This document shows, in pieces, positions 17,988-27,067 of a stretch of DNA of 64,000 bases. The stretch comes from Paucibacter sp. KCTC 42545 (lineage in GTDB: Bacteria > Pseudomonadota > Gammaproteobacteria > Burkholderiales > Burkholderiaceae_C). The stretch's first letter is position 1, and the number at the start of each line of letters is the position of its first letter. Where the stretch lies: positions 2,728,001-2,792,000 of the forward strand of contig NZ_CP013692.1 of the NCBI RefSeq assembly GCF_001477625.1, written 5' to 3'. The notes under the pieces are model-generated. The model had not been told where the DNA came from and did not search any database. It saw nothing but the letters and a program-made list of their open reading frames with translations. The position numbers and the translations under genes are program-made.

Positions 17988-18989
17988 TCAGGCGGCCTTG
18001 GCTTTGAGTGACTGTTTCTTCGCATGGGCCAGGGCCGCCTCACGCACCCAGGCGCCTTCGTCCCAGGCTTTGACGCGGGCGGCCAGGCGCTCGCGGTTGC
18101 AGGGGCCGTCGCCGCCCACCACGCGCCAGAACTCGGCCCAGTCGATGGCGCCGAAGTCGTAGTGCTCGGTCTGGGCGTTCCATTTCAGGTCGGGGTCCGG
18201 CACGGTGATGCCTAGGACCTCGGCCTGCGGGATGGTGGCGTCCACAAACTTCTGGCGCAGATCGTCATTGCTGATGCGCTTGATGCCCCAGCGCATGCTT
18301 TGCTCGGAGTTGGGCGAATCTTTGTCTGCCGGGCCGAACATCATCAGCGAGGGCCACCACCAGCGGTTCACTGCGTCTTGCACCATGGCTTTTTGTTCGG
18401 CCGTGCCTTCACGCATCATCACCAGCAAGGACTCATAGCCTTGGCGCTGGTGAAAGCTTTCCTCGCGGCAGACGCGGATCATGGCGCGGGCGTAGGGCGC
18501 GAAAGAGCAGCGGCACAGCGGCACCTGGTTCATGATGGCCGCGCCGTCCACCAGCCAGCCAACCACGCCGATATCGGCCCAGGTCAGCGTCGGGTAGTTG
18601 AAGATGGAGCTGTACTTGGCTTTGCCCGAATGCAGGGCCGCCAACATCTGATCGCGGCTGGTGCCCAGGGTTTCGGCTGCGGAATAGAGGTAGAGGCCGT
18701 GGCCGCCTTCGTCCTGCACCTTGGCCAGCAAAATCGCCTTGCGCTTCAGGGTGGGCGCGCGGGTGATCCAGTTGCCCTCGGGCAGCATGCCGACGATCTC
18801 GGAATGCGCATGCTGGCTGATCTGGCGCACCAAGGTCTTGCGGTAATGCTCGGGCATCCAATCTTTGGCTTCGATGAAATCACCGGCATCAATCCGGGCT
18901 TCGAACGCGGCCTCCTTTTGGGCTTCTTCCGCGCTCTTGACCTTGGCGGCCACATCTTGTGGGCCGACGCTCATGGCTTGGGTGTACAT
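17988..18989 (-). CDS. paaA: 1,2-phenylacetyl-CoA epoxidase catalytic subunit PaaA
   Basis: Catalytic di-iron monooxygenase subunit that epoxidises the ring of phenylacetyl-CoA. The protein has 333 residues with two metal-binding ExxH motifs, EGGH in [10 protein letters not shown] and ESFH in [11 protein letters not shown]. The ATG at 18987-18989 is preceded by AGGAG at 5 bases. It sits 24 bases downstream of paaK. Confidence 0.97.
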   Translation of the reverse strand: MYTQAMSVGPQDVAAKVKSAEEAQKEAAFEARIDAGDFIEAKDWMPEHYRKTLVRQISQHAHSEIVGMLPEGNWITRAPTLKRKAILLAKVQDEGGHGLYLYSAAETLGTSRDQMLAALHSGKAKYSSIFNYPTLTWADIGVVGWLVDGAAIMNQVPLCRCSFAPYARAMIRVCREESFHQRQGYESLLVMMREGTAEQKAMVQDAVNRWWWPSLMMFGPADKDSPNSEQSMRWGIKRISNDDLRQKFVDATIPQAEVLGITVPDPDLKWNAQTEHYDFGAIDWAEFWRVVGGDGPCNRERLAARVKAWDEGAWVREAALAHAKKQSLKAKAA

Positions 18990-19013
18990 GCTTGCTCCTG
19001 AAAAACAATCAAC

Positions 19014-20330
19014 TCAAACAGACTTGGGTCGCTGGTCAACCACCCGCCTGGCCTTGCCGACCAGGGTGCGCTCGATCGAATCGGGCGCGCCGATAGCCAC
19101 TTTGGTGGACACGCCCACCAGGGTCTTGATGCGGTGCTGCAGCGACTTGGCAATCGCCCCCACATCGGCCTGGCCCACGGCGGCCATTTGCAGCTCGCAG
19201 CGCACTTCCACCGCGTCCAACAAGCCATCGCGGCTGACCACGATCTGGTACTGGCCCGAGAGTTGCGGCTCCTGCAGCACCAACTCTTCGATCTGCGTCG
19301 GGAACATATTGACGCCGCGGATGATCAGCATGTCGTCGCTGCGGCCAACGATCTTGCCCATGCGGCGCATGGCGCGAGACGTGGGCGGCAGCAAGCGGGT
19401 CAGGTCGCGGGTGCGGTAGCGGATGATGGGCAGGGCTTCCTTGCTCAGCGAGGTGAACACCAGCTCGCCCTCCGAGCCGTCGGGCAGCACTGCCCCGGTT
19501 TCGGGGTCGATGATCTCGGGGTAGAAATGGTCTTCCCAGATCACCGGGCCGTCCTTGCTTTCCACGCATTCGCTGGCAACACCTGGCCCCATCACCTCGG
19601 ACAAGCCGTAGATGTCCACCGCGTCGATGCCGGCCTTAGCCTCGATCTCGCGGCGCATGGCCTCGGTCCAGGGCTCGGCACCGAAGATGCCAATCTTCAG
19701 GCTTGAGGCCTCGGCCTCCAGGCCCTGACGAGCGAATTCCTCGATGATCACCTGCATATAGCTGGGCGTGACCATGATGATCTTGGGCTTGAAGTCCTGG
19801 ATCAGCTGCACCTGCTTTTCGGTCTGACCACCGGACATGGGAATGACGGTGCAGCCCAGACGCTCGGCGCCGTAATGCGCGCCCAGGCCGCCGGTGAACA
19901 GGCCGTAACCGTAGGCGATGTGAATGATGTCGCCAGCTCGGCCGCCAGCGGCGCGGATGGAGCGCGCCACCAGGCCGGCCCAGGTGTCGATGTCCTTGGC
20001 GGTATAGCCCACCACGGTCGGCTTGCCGGTGGTGCCCGAGGAGGCGTGAATGCGCGCGACCTGGTTCTGCGGCACGGCGAACAGGCCGAAGGGGTAGTTG
20101 TCGCGCAGATCGTGCTTGGTGGTGAAGGGGAAGCGGCTCAGGTCCGCCAGCGTCTTGAGGTCGCTGGGGTGCACGCCGGCCGCATCAAAAGCAGCCTTGT
20201 AATGCGGCACATTGTCGTAAGCATGGGCCAAGCTCCAGCGCAGGCGCTGCAGTTGCAGGGCTTGCAACTCGTCGCGGCTGGCGGTTTCGATCGGGTCCAA
20301 CTCGCCCGGGGCGGGAATTCTTGCGCTCAT
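19014..20330 (-). CDS. paaK: Phenylacetate-CoA ligase PaaK
   Basis: Activates phenylacetate to phenylacetyl-CoA with ATP, the entry step and the source of the pathway inducer. The protein has 438 residues, with the AMP-binding P-loop ASSGTTGKPT at 96-105, the acyl-adenylate motif DIYGLSEVMGPG and a C-terminal domain with IIRGVNMFPTQIEE. It lies 23 bases after paaI. Confidence 0.97.
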   Translation of the reverse strand: MSARIPAPGELDPIETASRDELQALQLQRLRWSLAHAYDNVPHYKAAFDAAGVHPSDLKTLADLSRFPFTTKHDLRDNYPFGLFAVPQNQVARIHASSGTTGKPTVVGYTAKDIDTWAGLVARSIRAAGGRAGDIIHIAYGYGLFTGGLGAHYGAERLGCTVIPMSGGQTEKQVQLIQDFKPKIIMVTPSYMQVIIEEFARQGLEAEASSLKIGIFGAEPWTEAMRREIEAKAGIDAVDIYGLSEVMGPGVASECVESKDGPVIWEDHFYPEIIDPETGAVLPDGSEGELVFTSLSKEALPIIRYRTRDLTRLLPPTSRAMRRMGKIVGRSDDMLIIRGVNMFPTQIEELVLQEPQLSGQYQIVVSRDGLLDAVEVRCELQMAAVGQADVGAIAKSLQHRIKTLVGVSTKVAIGAPDSIERTLVGKARRVVDQRPKSV

Positions 20331-20353
20331 ATCAAAAGCTCGTCCTGAGTCAG

Positions 20354-20815
20354 TCAGTCAGCGGAAGCGGCGGCATCCGTGGGCATGGGCAAGAGCACCA
20401 CGGGCTTGCCCTTGATGCGGTAAGACTTGCCACGGAACACCGCGATCAGCTCGTCGTTCTGGTTGGTGATGGTGATGTCGTAAACGCCGGTGCGACCGGC
20501 CAGCGACACCTCGTGGGCCACGGCTTTGAGCCGGTCGCCCAGACGAGCCGGTGCCACGATGTCGATGGCAAAGCCCGAGGCCACCGTCAACTCGTTGTAG
20601 GAGTTGCAGGCGAAGGCAAAGGCCGAGTCGGCCAATGTGGTGATGAAGCCGCCATGGCAGATGTCAAAGCCATTGAGCATGGACTCTTTGATCGTCATGA
20701 CCAGGGTGGCGGCGCCGGGGGCGATGGCCAGAATCTCCATGCCCAAACCCTTGGACGCGCGGTCGTTGGCAAACATGCCATCCCGCACCGCTTCGGCGAT
20801 TTCTTGTGCATTCAT
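20354..20815 (-). CDS. paaI: Hydroxyphenylacetyl-CoA thioesterase PaaI
   Basis: A 153-residue hotdog-fold thioesterase that frees CoA from stalled or wrongly hydroxylated pathway intermediates. The core motif is ICHGGFITTLADSAFAFACNSY. It is 4 bases after the paaG stop, clearly the same operon. Confidence 0.94.
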   Translation of the reverse strand: MNAQEIAEAVRDGMFANDRASKGLGMEILAIAPGAATLVMTIKESMLNGFDICHGGFITTLADSAFAFACNSYNELTVASGFAIDIVAPARLGDRLKAVAHEVSLAGRTGVYDITITNQNDELIAVFRGKSYRIKGKPVVLLPMPTDAAASAD

Positions 20816-20819
20816 GGTG

Positions 20820-21626
20820 TCAGCGATCCTTGAACACGGGCTTGCGCTTTAGCAAGAAGGCATTGACGCCTTCTTGATAGTCGTCGCCAAAGCCAAGCTG
20901 GCTTTGCGTCAGCCCCTCTTGCTTGAGCGCTTCGTCAAAGTCCAGCAAACCGGCCTGGTCAAACAAGCGGCGGGTCTGCGCCATCGCGCGCACCGGGCTT
21001 TGGCTCAGGCGCTGCGCCAGGGCTTGGGCGGTGGCGGCCAAGTCTTCGTCGGCCACCACTTGGTAGATCAGGCCCATGGCTTGCGCCTCGGCTGCCGGCA
21101 GCTTCTCGCCCAGCAAGGCCAACTGCAGCGCGCGCGCGCGGCCCACCAAGCGCGGCAGCAGCCAAGTGCCTCCGCAGTCGGGAATCAGACCGATCTTGGC
21201 AAAGGCTTGAATAAAGCTGGCCGACTGGCCGGCCAAGACCAGATCACAGCCCAAAGCCAAATTAGCGCCCGCCCCAGCAGCCACCCCATTGACGGCCGCA
21301 ATCACCGGCACCGGCATGCTGCGCACGCGCAGCGCCAGGGGCACGTAAAAGCCGTCCAGCAACTGGCCGATGTCCTTGGGCGCGTCGGCCGGGTCATCGC
21401 TGGGCTTGACGTAGGGGTCAGACAAATCCTGGCCGGCGCAGAAGGCGCGGCCCGCGCCGGTGATCACCACACAGCGCACCGAGGCATCCTCGGCCGCGGC
21501 ATCCAGCGCCTCGCGCAGCTGAGCCAGCAAGACCGAGGTGAAGGCATTGAGCGCCTGCGGACGGTTCAGCGTGAGCGTCAACACGGCGCCGTCCTGGCTG
21601 CTCAAATACTGCGGTTCTAGCTGCAT
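20820..21626 (-). CDS. paaG: Epoxy-phenylacetyl-CoA isomerase PaaG
   Basis: A 268-residue crotonase-fold enzyme that isomerises ring-1,2-epoxyphenylacetyl-CoA to oxepin-CoA. The oxyanion-hole segments are visible (GAGRAFCAGQDLS and NGVAAGAGANLALGCD). It is the first gene of the minus-strand paa operon, facing the shared control region with paaY. Confidence 0.94.
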   Translation of the reverse strand: MQLEPQYLSSQDGAVLTLTLNRPQALNAFTSVLLAQLREALDAAAEDASVRCVVITGAGRAFCAGQDLSDPYVKPSDDPADAPKDIGQLLDGFYVPLALRVRSMPVPVIAAVNGVAAGAGANLALGCDLVLAGQSASFIQAFAKIGLIPDCGGTWLLPRLVGRARALQLALLGEKLPAAEAQAMGLIYQVVADEDLAATAQALAQRLSQSPVRAMAQTRRLFDQAGLLDFDEALKQEGLTQSQLGFGDDYQEGVNAFLLKRKPVFKDR

Positions 21627-21715
21627 GCGTGGCCCTGAATTGCGGCACAGTGGCTGGGCCTACCTCGGGCCCCGGCACTGCAATTTGACAAAAGTCGACC
21701 AAACAAACATTCTTG

Positions 21716-21729
21716 ACCGACCGGTCGGT
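21716..21729. promoter_or_regulatory. Palindromic TetR-type operator between paaG and paaY
   Basis: ACCGACCGGTCGGT is a perfect 14-bp palindrome in the 231-base divergent region, 90 bases from paaG and 129 from paaY. Its form fits TetR-family sites, and the cluster encodes a TetR regulator (PaaR). A TTGACA lies nearby at 21685-21690 on the plus strand, without a good -10 box. Binding by PaaR is inference. Confidence 0.65.
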
Positions 21730-21857
21730 AGATCGTAGGCTGTGCATTGATTTAACGCAAGCGCAGCAAGGCAGTACTAACCCTAGACCGCCCAGCCCGC
21801 TCGCGCCAAAAGCCCTTTCGCCCACTCAGCTGCTTCAAACCCGAGAGCTCAAACACC

Positions 21858-22460
21858 ATGCCCAGCTATGCCATCGACGGCGTCATCCCCGTCGTTCACC
21901 CCAGTGCCTACGTTCACCCCAGCGCAGTTTTGATTGGCGACGTGCATATCGGCCCGGGCTGCTATATCGGCCCCTGCGCCAGCCTGCGCGCCGACTTCGG
22001 CCGCATCGTGTTGGAAGCGGGCGTGAATGTGCAAGACAGCTGTGTGGTCCACGGCTTCCCCGATTCCGTCACCCTGGTGGAGACCAATGGCCATATCGGC
22101 CACGGCGCCGTGCTGCATGGCTGCACCGTGCGGCATGACGCGCTGGTGGGCATGAACGCGGTGGTGATGGACGAGGCCGAGGTCGGCGCCTACAGCATCG
22201 TCGCGGCCTGCGCTTTTGTGCGCGCCGGCCTCAAGCTGCCCGAAAAATCACTGATCGCCGGCTTGCCCGCCAAGGTCATGCGCGCCTTGAGCGAGGACGA
22301 GATCAAATGGAAATTGCATGGCACCCAGACCTATCAAGACCTGACCCTGCGTTGCCACGCCGCGCTGGTGGAGGTGCAGCCGCTGACAGCTGAAGAGGAG
22401 AACCGGCCGCAACTGAAGGTGGCGGGGCCAAAGACCTTGATTGCGAACAAGCGGGCTTGA
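21858..22460 (+). CDS. paaY: PaaY, gamma-carbonic-anhydrase-like thioesterase of the phenylacetate pathway
   Basis: A 200-residue left-handed beta-helix protein with hexapeptide repeats (HPSAVLIGDVHIGPGCYIGPCASLRADFG) and histidines placed as in gamma-carbonic anhydrases (VVHGF, GHIGHGAVLHGC). PaaY has been described as a thioesterase protecting the pathway from dead-end CoA esters. It is divergent from paaG and shares its control region. Confidence 0.92.
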   Translation: MPSYAIDGVIPVVHPSAYVHPSAVLIGDVHIGPGCYIGPCASLRADFGRIVLEAGVNVQDSCVVHGFPDSVTLVETNGHIGHGAVLHGCTVRHDALVGMNAVVMDEAEVGAYSIVAACAFVRAGLKLPEKSLIAGLPAKVMRALSEDEIKWKLHGTQTYQDLTLRCHAALVEVQPLTAEEENRPQLKVAGPKTLIANKRA

Positions 22461-22542
22461 GCGAGGCAGGGACAGCGTCGAGGCATCGGGCGTCCGCATT
22501 GGCGGCACCTGATGTGCGCCGCCTGCCTGCATCAAGCCGCCC

Positions 22543-23931
22543 TCAAACCCCGAGCACGCAGTGCGGCAGAACGATGTCCACAACCAAGCCGCTGCCGGGT
22601 GCACCGCCCAGGCTGAGCTGGCCGCCAATCTTTTGCACCATCATGAACACTAGGTGCAGACCAAGCCCCGTGCCGCCCTGCCCCCGTTTGGTGGTGTAAA
22701 AAGGTTCCAGCATGTGAGCGCGGACATCAGGTGCCACGCCTGCACCATCGTCGCGCACCTGCAAATGGAGATCCTCACCCACCGCATTGGCCTTGATGGT
22801 CACGGTCAGTGTTCGCCCTTCAACGCAGCCATGTTTCAGGGCATTCATCAGCAAATTCGACACCATCTGCCCCAAGCTGCCCTTGGGCAAGCGCACGCGA
22901 AGACCCGCGGGAACCTCCAGGCAATGATGGGCGCCGCGCTGATCGAATTCGGCCCAATGGGCGGCCAGCAGCTGCGCCAGCTCTTGTGACAGCAGCAGCT
23001 CCACCGGGGCCGCGGTCGCTTGCGCGTTGGTCAGGGTCTGAAAGCTCGCCAGCAGATCAGCGGCGCGTTCAAGATTGCGCAGCACCAGGTCACCCGCTCT
23101 TTCGATCCGCAAACTCAGCTCTTGCAGATGGCTGCGCGACACTTTTTCCGCCCGCACCGCCTCAATCAGTTCGCGGGCATAAGTCTTCAGGCCCGATGAA
23201 GAGGTGATGGCCACGCCCACCGGCGTGTTCACCTCATGCGCCATGCCTGCCAACATGCCGCCCAAGGCGGCCAACTTCTCGCGTTCGTGCAGCAGGGTCT
23301 GCGCTTCTGCCAGCGCTTGGGTGCGGGTCGCGACCAGAGCCTCCAACTCCACCTCGCGCCGCCGGTGCTGCAACTCGGCCGCGCAACGTGCTGCAAAGAT
23401 GGACAGCAAGGACAAGGCCAGCAAGCGCGTATCCTCCGCCATCGGCCGCACATCCAGTGCCACAAGGATGCCTAAAGTCTTCCCATCGCTGCCGACCATA
23501 GGCATGCCGATATAGCTCTGCGCCCCCATCTCGACCAAGAGCAGATCTTCCGGATAGGCCTGCTGCACATCACAGGGCAAGAAGCACATGCTCTGGTCGG
23601 TCACATTGCGGCAAGGGGTGCAAGCCAGGCTGTAGCTGATATTGGGCATGTAGTCGCTGCCGCCCCAGACCGCCAGGGTCTGTATGCCCTCGCCGTCATC
23701 CAGCTGGCACAGCTCGCCGGCAATCACATAGTGGACCTGCATGGCCTGGGCCAGATCCTTCACCAGCACCCGGAAAAACTCCTCTCCTTGCGCCTTGGAG
23801 GTGGACAGGGTGATTGAGCGCAGCGCGGCCTCGGCCAGTTGCTTGGCCTGCAACTCGTCGAAAAGCGCAGCGCCAGCGGCGCCCGAGGTACTCGGGGCAC
23901 TCGTGGAATTCGTGGAACTCGGCAAGCTCAT
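22543..23931 (-). CDS. Sensor histidine kinase with N-terminal GAF-like domain
   Basis: A 462-residue protein with no membrane segment, so probably a cytosolic sensor. Residues 25-185 resemble a GAF domain and contain a cysteine cluster ([17 protein letters not shown], residues 104-120) that could bind a metal or sense redox. A short coiled coil (190-220) leads to the phospho-acceptor H232 in GMAHEVNTP. ATPase boxes are [14 protein letters not shown] and GGTGLGLHL. The ATG at 23929-23931 has a GGGGGAG ribosome site. It follows the regulator gene by 23 bases. Confidence 0.9.
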   Translation of the reverse strand: MSLPSSTNSTSAPSTSGAAGAALFDELQAKQLAEAALRSITLSTSKAQGEEFFRVLVKDLAQAMQVHYVIAGELCQLDDGEGIQTLAVWGGSDYMPNISYSLACTPCRNVTDQSMCFLPCDVQQAYPEDLLLVEMGAQSYIGMPMVGSDGKTLGILVALDVRPMAEDTRLLALSLLSIFAARCAAELQHRRREVELEALVATRTQALAEAQTLLHEREKLAALGGMLAGMAHEVNTPVGVAITSSSGLKTYARELIEAVRAEKVSRSHLQELSLRIERAGDLVLRNLERAADLLASFQTLTNAQATAAPVELLLSQELAQLLAAHWAEFDQRGAHHCLEVPAGLRVRLPKGSLGQMVSNLLMNALKHGCVEGRTLTVTIKANAVGEDLHLQVRDDGAGVAPDVRAHMLEPFYTTKRGQGGTGLGLHLVFMMVQKIGGQLSLGGAPGSGLVVDIVLPHCVLGV

Positions 23932-23954
23932 TGCGACTCCCCCAACCAGCACAT

Positions 23955-24446
23955 TCAGCTCAGGGCCAGGCATGCGTCCCGGATGTCGCGGTAATTACGC
24001 AGGGCCAGCAGGCAGGTGCGATTAAGTTGTGCGTCAGTGAGTGCCGTCTTGAGGCAATAGCCGTTCACTTCATAACGCCTGAGCACATCGTCCTCGTTCA
24101 GCAAGCCGGGCTGGCCGGTGCGAATGATGATGCGCGTGCGGCGGTTGTTGAGCTGGCCGCGGATGCGATCCACCAGCAGCAAGCCCGCCATCTCAGATTC
24201 CATCACCACATCGAGCAGCAGCATGGCAACGTCAGCGTGCTCGGACAAGACGCGCTCCGCCTCGGCGGCCGAGCTGGCATGCAAGAGCACGACAGGCCGC
24301 TCGTCGAAGCGGCGGCAGGCCAGCACCAGATTCGTGACCTCATGGATGCCAGGGTCGTCATCCACGACCAAGATCTTCCAAGGCGCCACATCGAGCGCCA
24401 GGCCTTGCTCTTCAAGGTCGTCACACAGGAGCAGATCATCATCCAC
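23955..24446 (-). CDS. Receiver-only response regulator
   Basis: A 163-residue CheY-like receiver without an output domain. It has the acidic pocket KILVVDDDP, phospho-acceptor D79 in LLLDVVME, T in RTGQPG and a lysine in YCLKTALTD. The N-terminal 20 residues ([14 protein letters not shown]) resemble the leader of DUF3369 regulators, but the rest of such a protein is missing. The GTG start at 24444-24446 has a GGAAGG site. It is co-transcribed with the following kinase and is its likely partner. Confidence 0.85.
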   Translation of the reverse strand: MDDDLLLCDDLEEQGLALDVAPWKILVVDDDPGIHEVTNLVLACRRFDERPVVLLHASSAAEAERVLSEHADVAMLLLDVVMESEMAGLLLVDRIRGQLNNRRTRIIIRTGQPGLLNEDDVLRRYEVNGYCLKTALTDAQLNRTCLLALRNYRDIRDACLALS

Positions 24447-24632
24447 GTAAGGCCCTTCCAGTCATGGCGCTTTGACTACAAGCTGTGTCGGGATATTACT
24501 GCGGTTTACCCATGCGCCCCAGCAGTGCACGAGCATGCCCATCGAGGTAAAAAGCACCGACATTGGCAACCGCCGCGCAGGCGCAAACAGCGCTCGCTCA
24601 GAGCGCGCTCGCCAGCGGGCACAATCACCCCC

Positions 24633-25769
24633 ATGACTACTCGCGTCGTCTTCCCCATTGCCGACCAGCGCCAGCTCAACGCGCTGCCTACCGTCCTCGA
24701 CACGCCCGCCATGCCCTGGGCCGGCGGGGCCGTGCTGGATGCCTTGGGCCGCCCCTTGCGGGACCTGCGCATCTCGGTCACCGACCGCTGCAACTTCCGC
24801 TGCAGCTATTGCATGCCCAAGGATGTGTTCGACAAGAACCATGTCTTCTTGCCCCATGCCGACTTGCTGAGCTTCGAAGAGATCACCCGACTGGCCCGAG
24901 TGTTCGCGCAGCTGGGGGTGCAAAAGCTGCGCCTCACCGGCGGCGAGCCGCTTCTGCGCCGCCATATCGAGAACCTGATCGAGATGCTGGCCACGATTCG
25001 CACGCCCGAAGGCCAGCCGCTGGACCTGACCCTGACCACCAACGGCTCGCTGCTGAAGAAAAAAGCCCAAAGCCTCAAGGACGCCGGCTTGCAGCGCATC
25101 ACGGTGAGCCTGGACGGCCTGGATGACGCCCAGTTTCAGCGCATGAATGATGTGGGCTTCCCGGTGGCGGAAGTGCTGGAGGGCATTGCCGCCGCGCAGG
25201 CCGTGGGTCTGGCGCCGATCAAGGTCAATATGGTGGTCAAGCGCGGCAGCAATGACGACCAGATCCTGCCCATGGCGCGGCATTTCCGGGGCTCGGGCAT
25301 CACCCTGCGTTTCATCGAGTACATGGACGTGGGCAGCAGCAATGGCTGGCAGATGGACGAGGTCTTGCCATCCGCCCAGGTGCTGGCGCGGCTGCAAGAA
25401 GAATTCGAGCTAAACCCGCTGGACCCCAGCAGCAGCGGCGAAACCGCCGAACGCTGGGCCTATGCCGATGGCGCGGGTGAGATCGGCCTGATCTCCAGCG
25501 TCACCCAAGCCTTTTGCGGCGACTGCAACCGCGCCCGCCTATCCACCGAAGGCAAGCTCTACAACTGTTTGTTCGCCCACCGCGGGGCCGATTTGCGCGG
25601 CCTGCTGCGGGGCGGCAGCGCGAGCAGCGATGAACTCTTGGGCGGCGCCATCGCCCAGCTCTGGTCAGCCCGCAGCGACCGCTACTCGCAGCTGCGCGCC
25701 AGCGGCCAGGCACAGGCCAGCGCCCAGGCCGGCGAGCGCCGTGTCGAGATGCACTACATCGGCGGCTGA
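24633..25769 (+). CDS. moaA: GTP 3',8-cyclase MoaA
   Basis: Radical-SAM enzyme for the first step of molybdenum cofactor synthesis. The protein has 378 residues. The SAM cluster cysteines are C53, C57 and C60 in RCNFRCSYC; the second cluster is [19 protein letters not shown]; and the C-terminus ends in the required GG. The ATG at 24633 starts [10 protein letters not shown], a typical length. The frame stays open far upstream, but that part is antisense to the regulator and kinase genes. It is 9 bases before mobA. Confidence 0.96.
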   Translation: MTTRVVFPIADQRQLNALPTVLDTPAMPWAGGAVLDALGRPLRDLRISVTDRCNFRCSYCMPKDVFDKNHVFLPHADLLSFEEITRLARVFAQLGVQKLRLTGGEPLLRRHIENLIEMLATIRTPEGQPLDLTLTTNGSLLKKKAQSLKDAGLQRITVSLDGLDDAQFQRMNDVGFPVAEVLEGIAAAQAVGLAPIKVNMVVKRGSNDDQILPMARHFRGSGITLRFIEYMDVGSSNGWQMDEVLPSAQVLARLQEEFELNPLDPSSSGETAERWAYADGAGEIGLISSVTQAFCGDCNRARLSTEGKLYNCLFAHRGADLRGLLRGGSASSDELLGGAIAQLWSARSDRYSQLRASGQAQASAQAGERRVEMHYIGG

Positions 25770-25778
25770 GCAGGCGCG

Positions 25779-26456
25779 ATGACGGAGCGAATCGAGCGAT
25801 CACAAATCACCGGCCTGCTCCTGGCCGGCGGCCGCGGCAGCCGCATGGGCGGTGTCGACAAGGGCTTGCAGCTGCTGCGCGGCCAGGCCCTGTTCGAACA
25901 TGTTTTGGCCCGGTTGGCCCCGCAGGTGGGCCCGGTGTTGATCAATGCCAACCGCAATCAGGCGCGCTATGCGGCCAGCGCTTACGCGGTGGTCAGCGAT
26001 GCCGACGACAGCTTCGCCGGCCCGCTGGCTGGCTTGCTGGCCGGCCTGCAAGCCGCAAAGACCGAATGGCTGCTGAGCGCGCCCTGCGACACCCCCGCCC
26101 TGCCCCTGGACCTGGCCGCGCGGCTGGCGGCTGCGCTGCAGCAATCGCCCGGCGCCGAGCTGGCGGTACCACTGAGCGCCAACCCGCAAGAAGGCATTGC
26201 CAGCGCCAGCCAGATCCAGCCGGTGTTCTGCCTCTTGCGGGTCAGCCTGAAAGACAGCCTGGCCGACTACATCGCCGGTGGCGGCCGCAAGATCGACACC
26301 TGGCTGCGAGCACAGCCGCATTGCTTGGTGCCCTTCGAGCAGCCTGGCGATGCCCAGGCTTTCTTCAATGCCAATAGCCTGGCTGAGCTGCAGGCGCTGG
26401 AAGAGCCGGGGGCGCTGGACGCAAGGTCCGGCCAAGCCGCAGGAGCGCACAAGTGA
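25779..26456 (+). CDS. mobA: Molybdenum cofactor guanylyltransferase MobA
   Basis: Adds GMP to Moco to form the MGD cofactor needed by enzymes such as the formate dehydrogenase in this window. The protein has 225 residues, with the nucleotide-binding motif LLLAGGRGSRMGGVDKGL (14-31), SDADDSFAGPLAGLLAGL and SAPCDTPALP. The stop overlaps the next gene's GTG by 4 bases. Confidence 0.95.
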   Translation: MTERIERSQITGLLLAGGRGSRMGGVDKGLQLLRGQALFEHVLARLAPQVGPVLINANRNQARYAASAYAVVSDADDSFAGPLAGLLAGLQAAKTEWLLSAPCDTPALPLDLAARLAAALQQSPGAELAVPLSANPQEGIASASQIQPVFCLLRVSLKDSLADYIAGGGRKIDTWLRAQPHCLVPFEQPGDAQAFFNANSLAELQALEEPGALDARSGQAAGAHK

Positions 26457-27004
26457 ACGCCACCAGCCCCATGCCCGCCGCACCCGACTGCCAATTGCGC
26501 CCCATGCATGCGGCCGATCTGCCGGCCTACAAGGCCTTGCGTGACGGCATGCTGGCCCGCCACCCGGAAGCCTTCACCTCAGACGCGGCCACCGAAATCA
26601 GCCGCGATGCCGAAAGCTACCGCAGCCGCCTGAGCGGTGGCGGAGGCGGTGTCTGCTTGTTCACCCTGCTGGCTTGGCATGAGGGGCATTTGGTGGGCGC
26701 CATCACCTGCGAACATGAGGCCCGCGTCAAGGTGCGACATGTGGTGCACATCGTCGGCATGATGGTGCGCGACGATTTGCGTGGCCGGGGCATCGGCCAG
26801 CAGCTGCTGCAACGCAGCTTGAATCTGCTGCGCGGTGAGCCGGTGCTGGAGCTGGTGACGCTGAGCGTGACCGCCAGCAACACCGGGGCCGTCAAGCTGT
26901 ACGAGCGCTGCGGCTTCACCCGCTACGGGCGCTTGCCCGGCGCCATCAAGCTGCCCGACGGCCGCGTGCTGGACAAAGACCTGATGTGTTTGCGCCTACG
27001 CTGA
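26453..27004 (+). CDS. GNAT family N-acetyltransferase
   Basis: A 183-residue GNAT enzyme of unknown substrate. The acetyl-CoA-binding signature is VRDDLRGRGIGQQLLQRSL, and the C-terminal core is SVTASNTGAVKLYERCGFTRYG. The GTG start overlaps the mobA stop (GTGA), so it is translationally coupled within the moaA-mobA-moeA run. A Moco role is not known for such enzymes. Confidence 0.88.
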   Translation: MNATSPMPAAPDCQLRPMHAADLPAYKALRDGMLARHPEAFTSDAATEISRDAESYRSRLSGGGGGVCLFTLLAWHEGHLVGAITCEHEARVKVRHVVHIVGMMVRDDLRGRGIGQQLLQRSLNLLRGEPVLELVTLSVTASNTGAVKLYERCGFTRYGRLPGAIKLPDGRVLDKDLMCLRLR

Positions 27005-27067
27005 CCCAGGCCGATGCTGCTCTAGTCTGATCAAACCGTTCAATTCCTGAAGTCCCCTCCCCTGCGC

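Noticed and set aside
23814..24632. Long N-terminal extension of moaA
   Set aside because: It runs antisense through the sensor kinase and regulator; MoaA homology begins just after the ATG at 24633.
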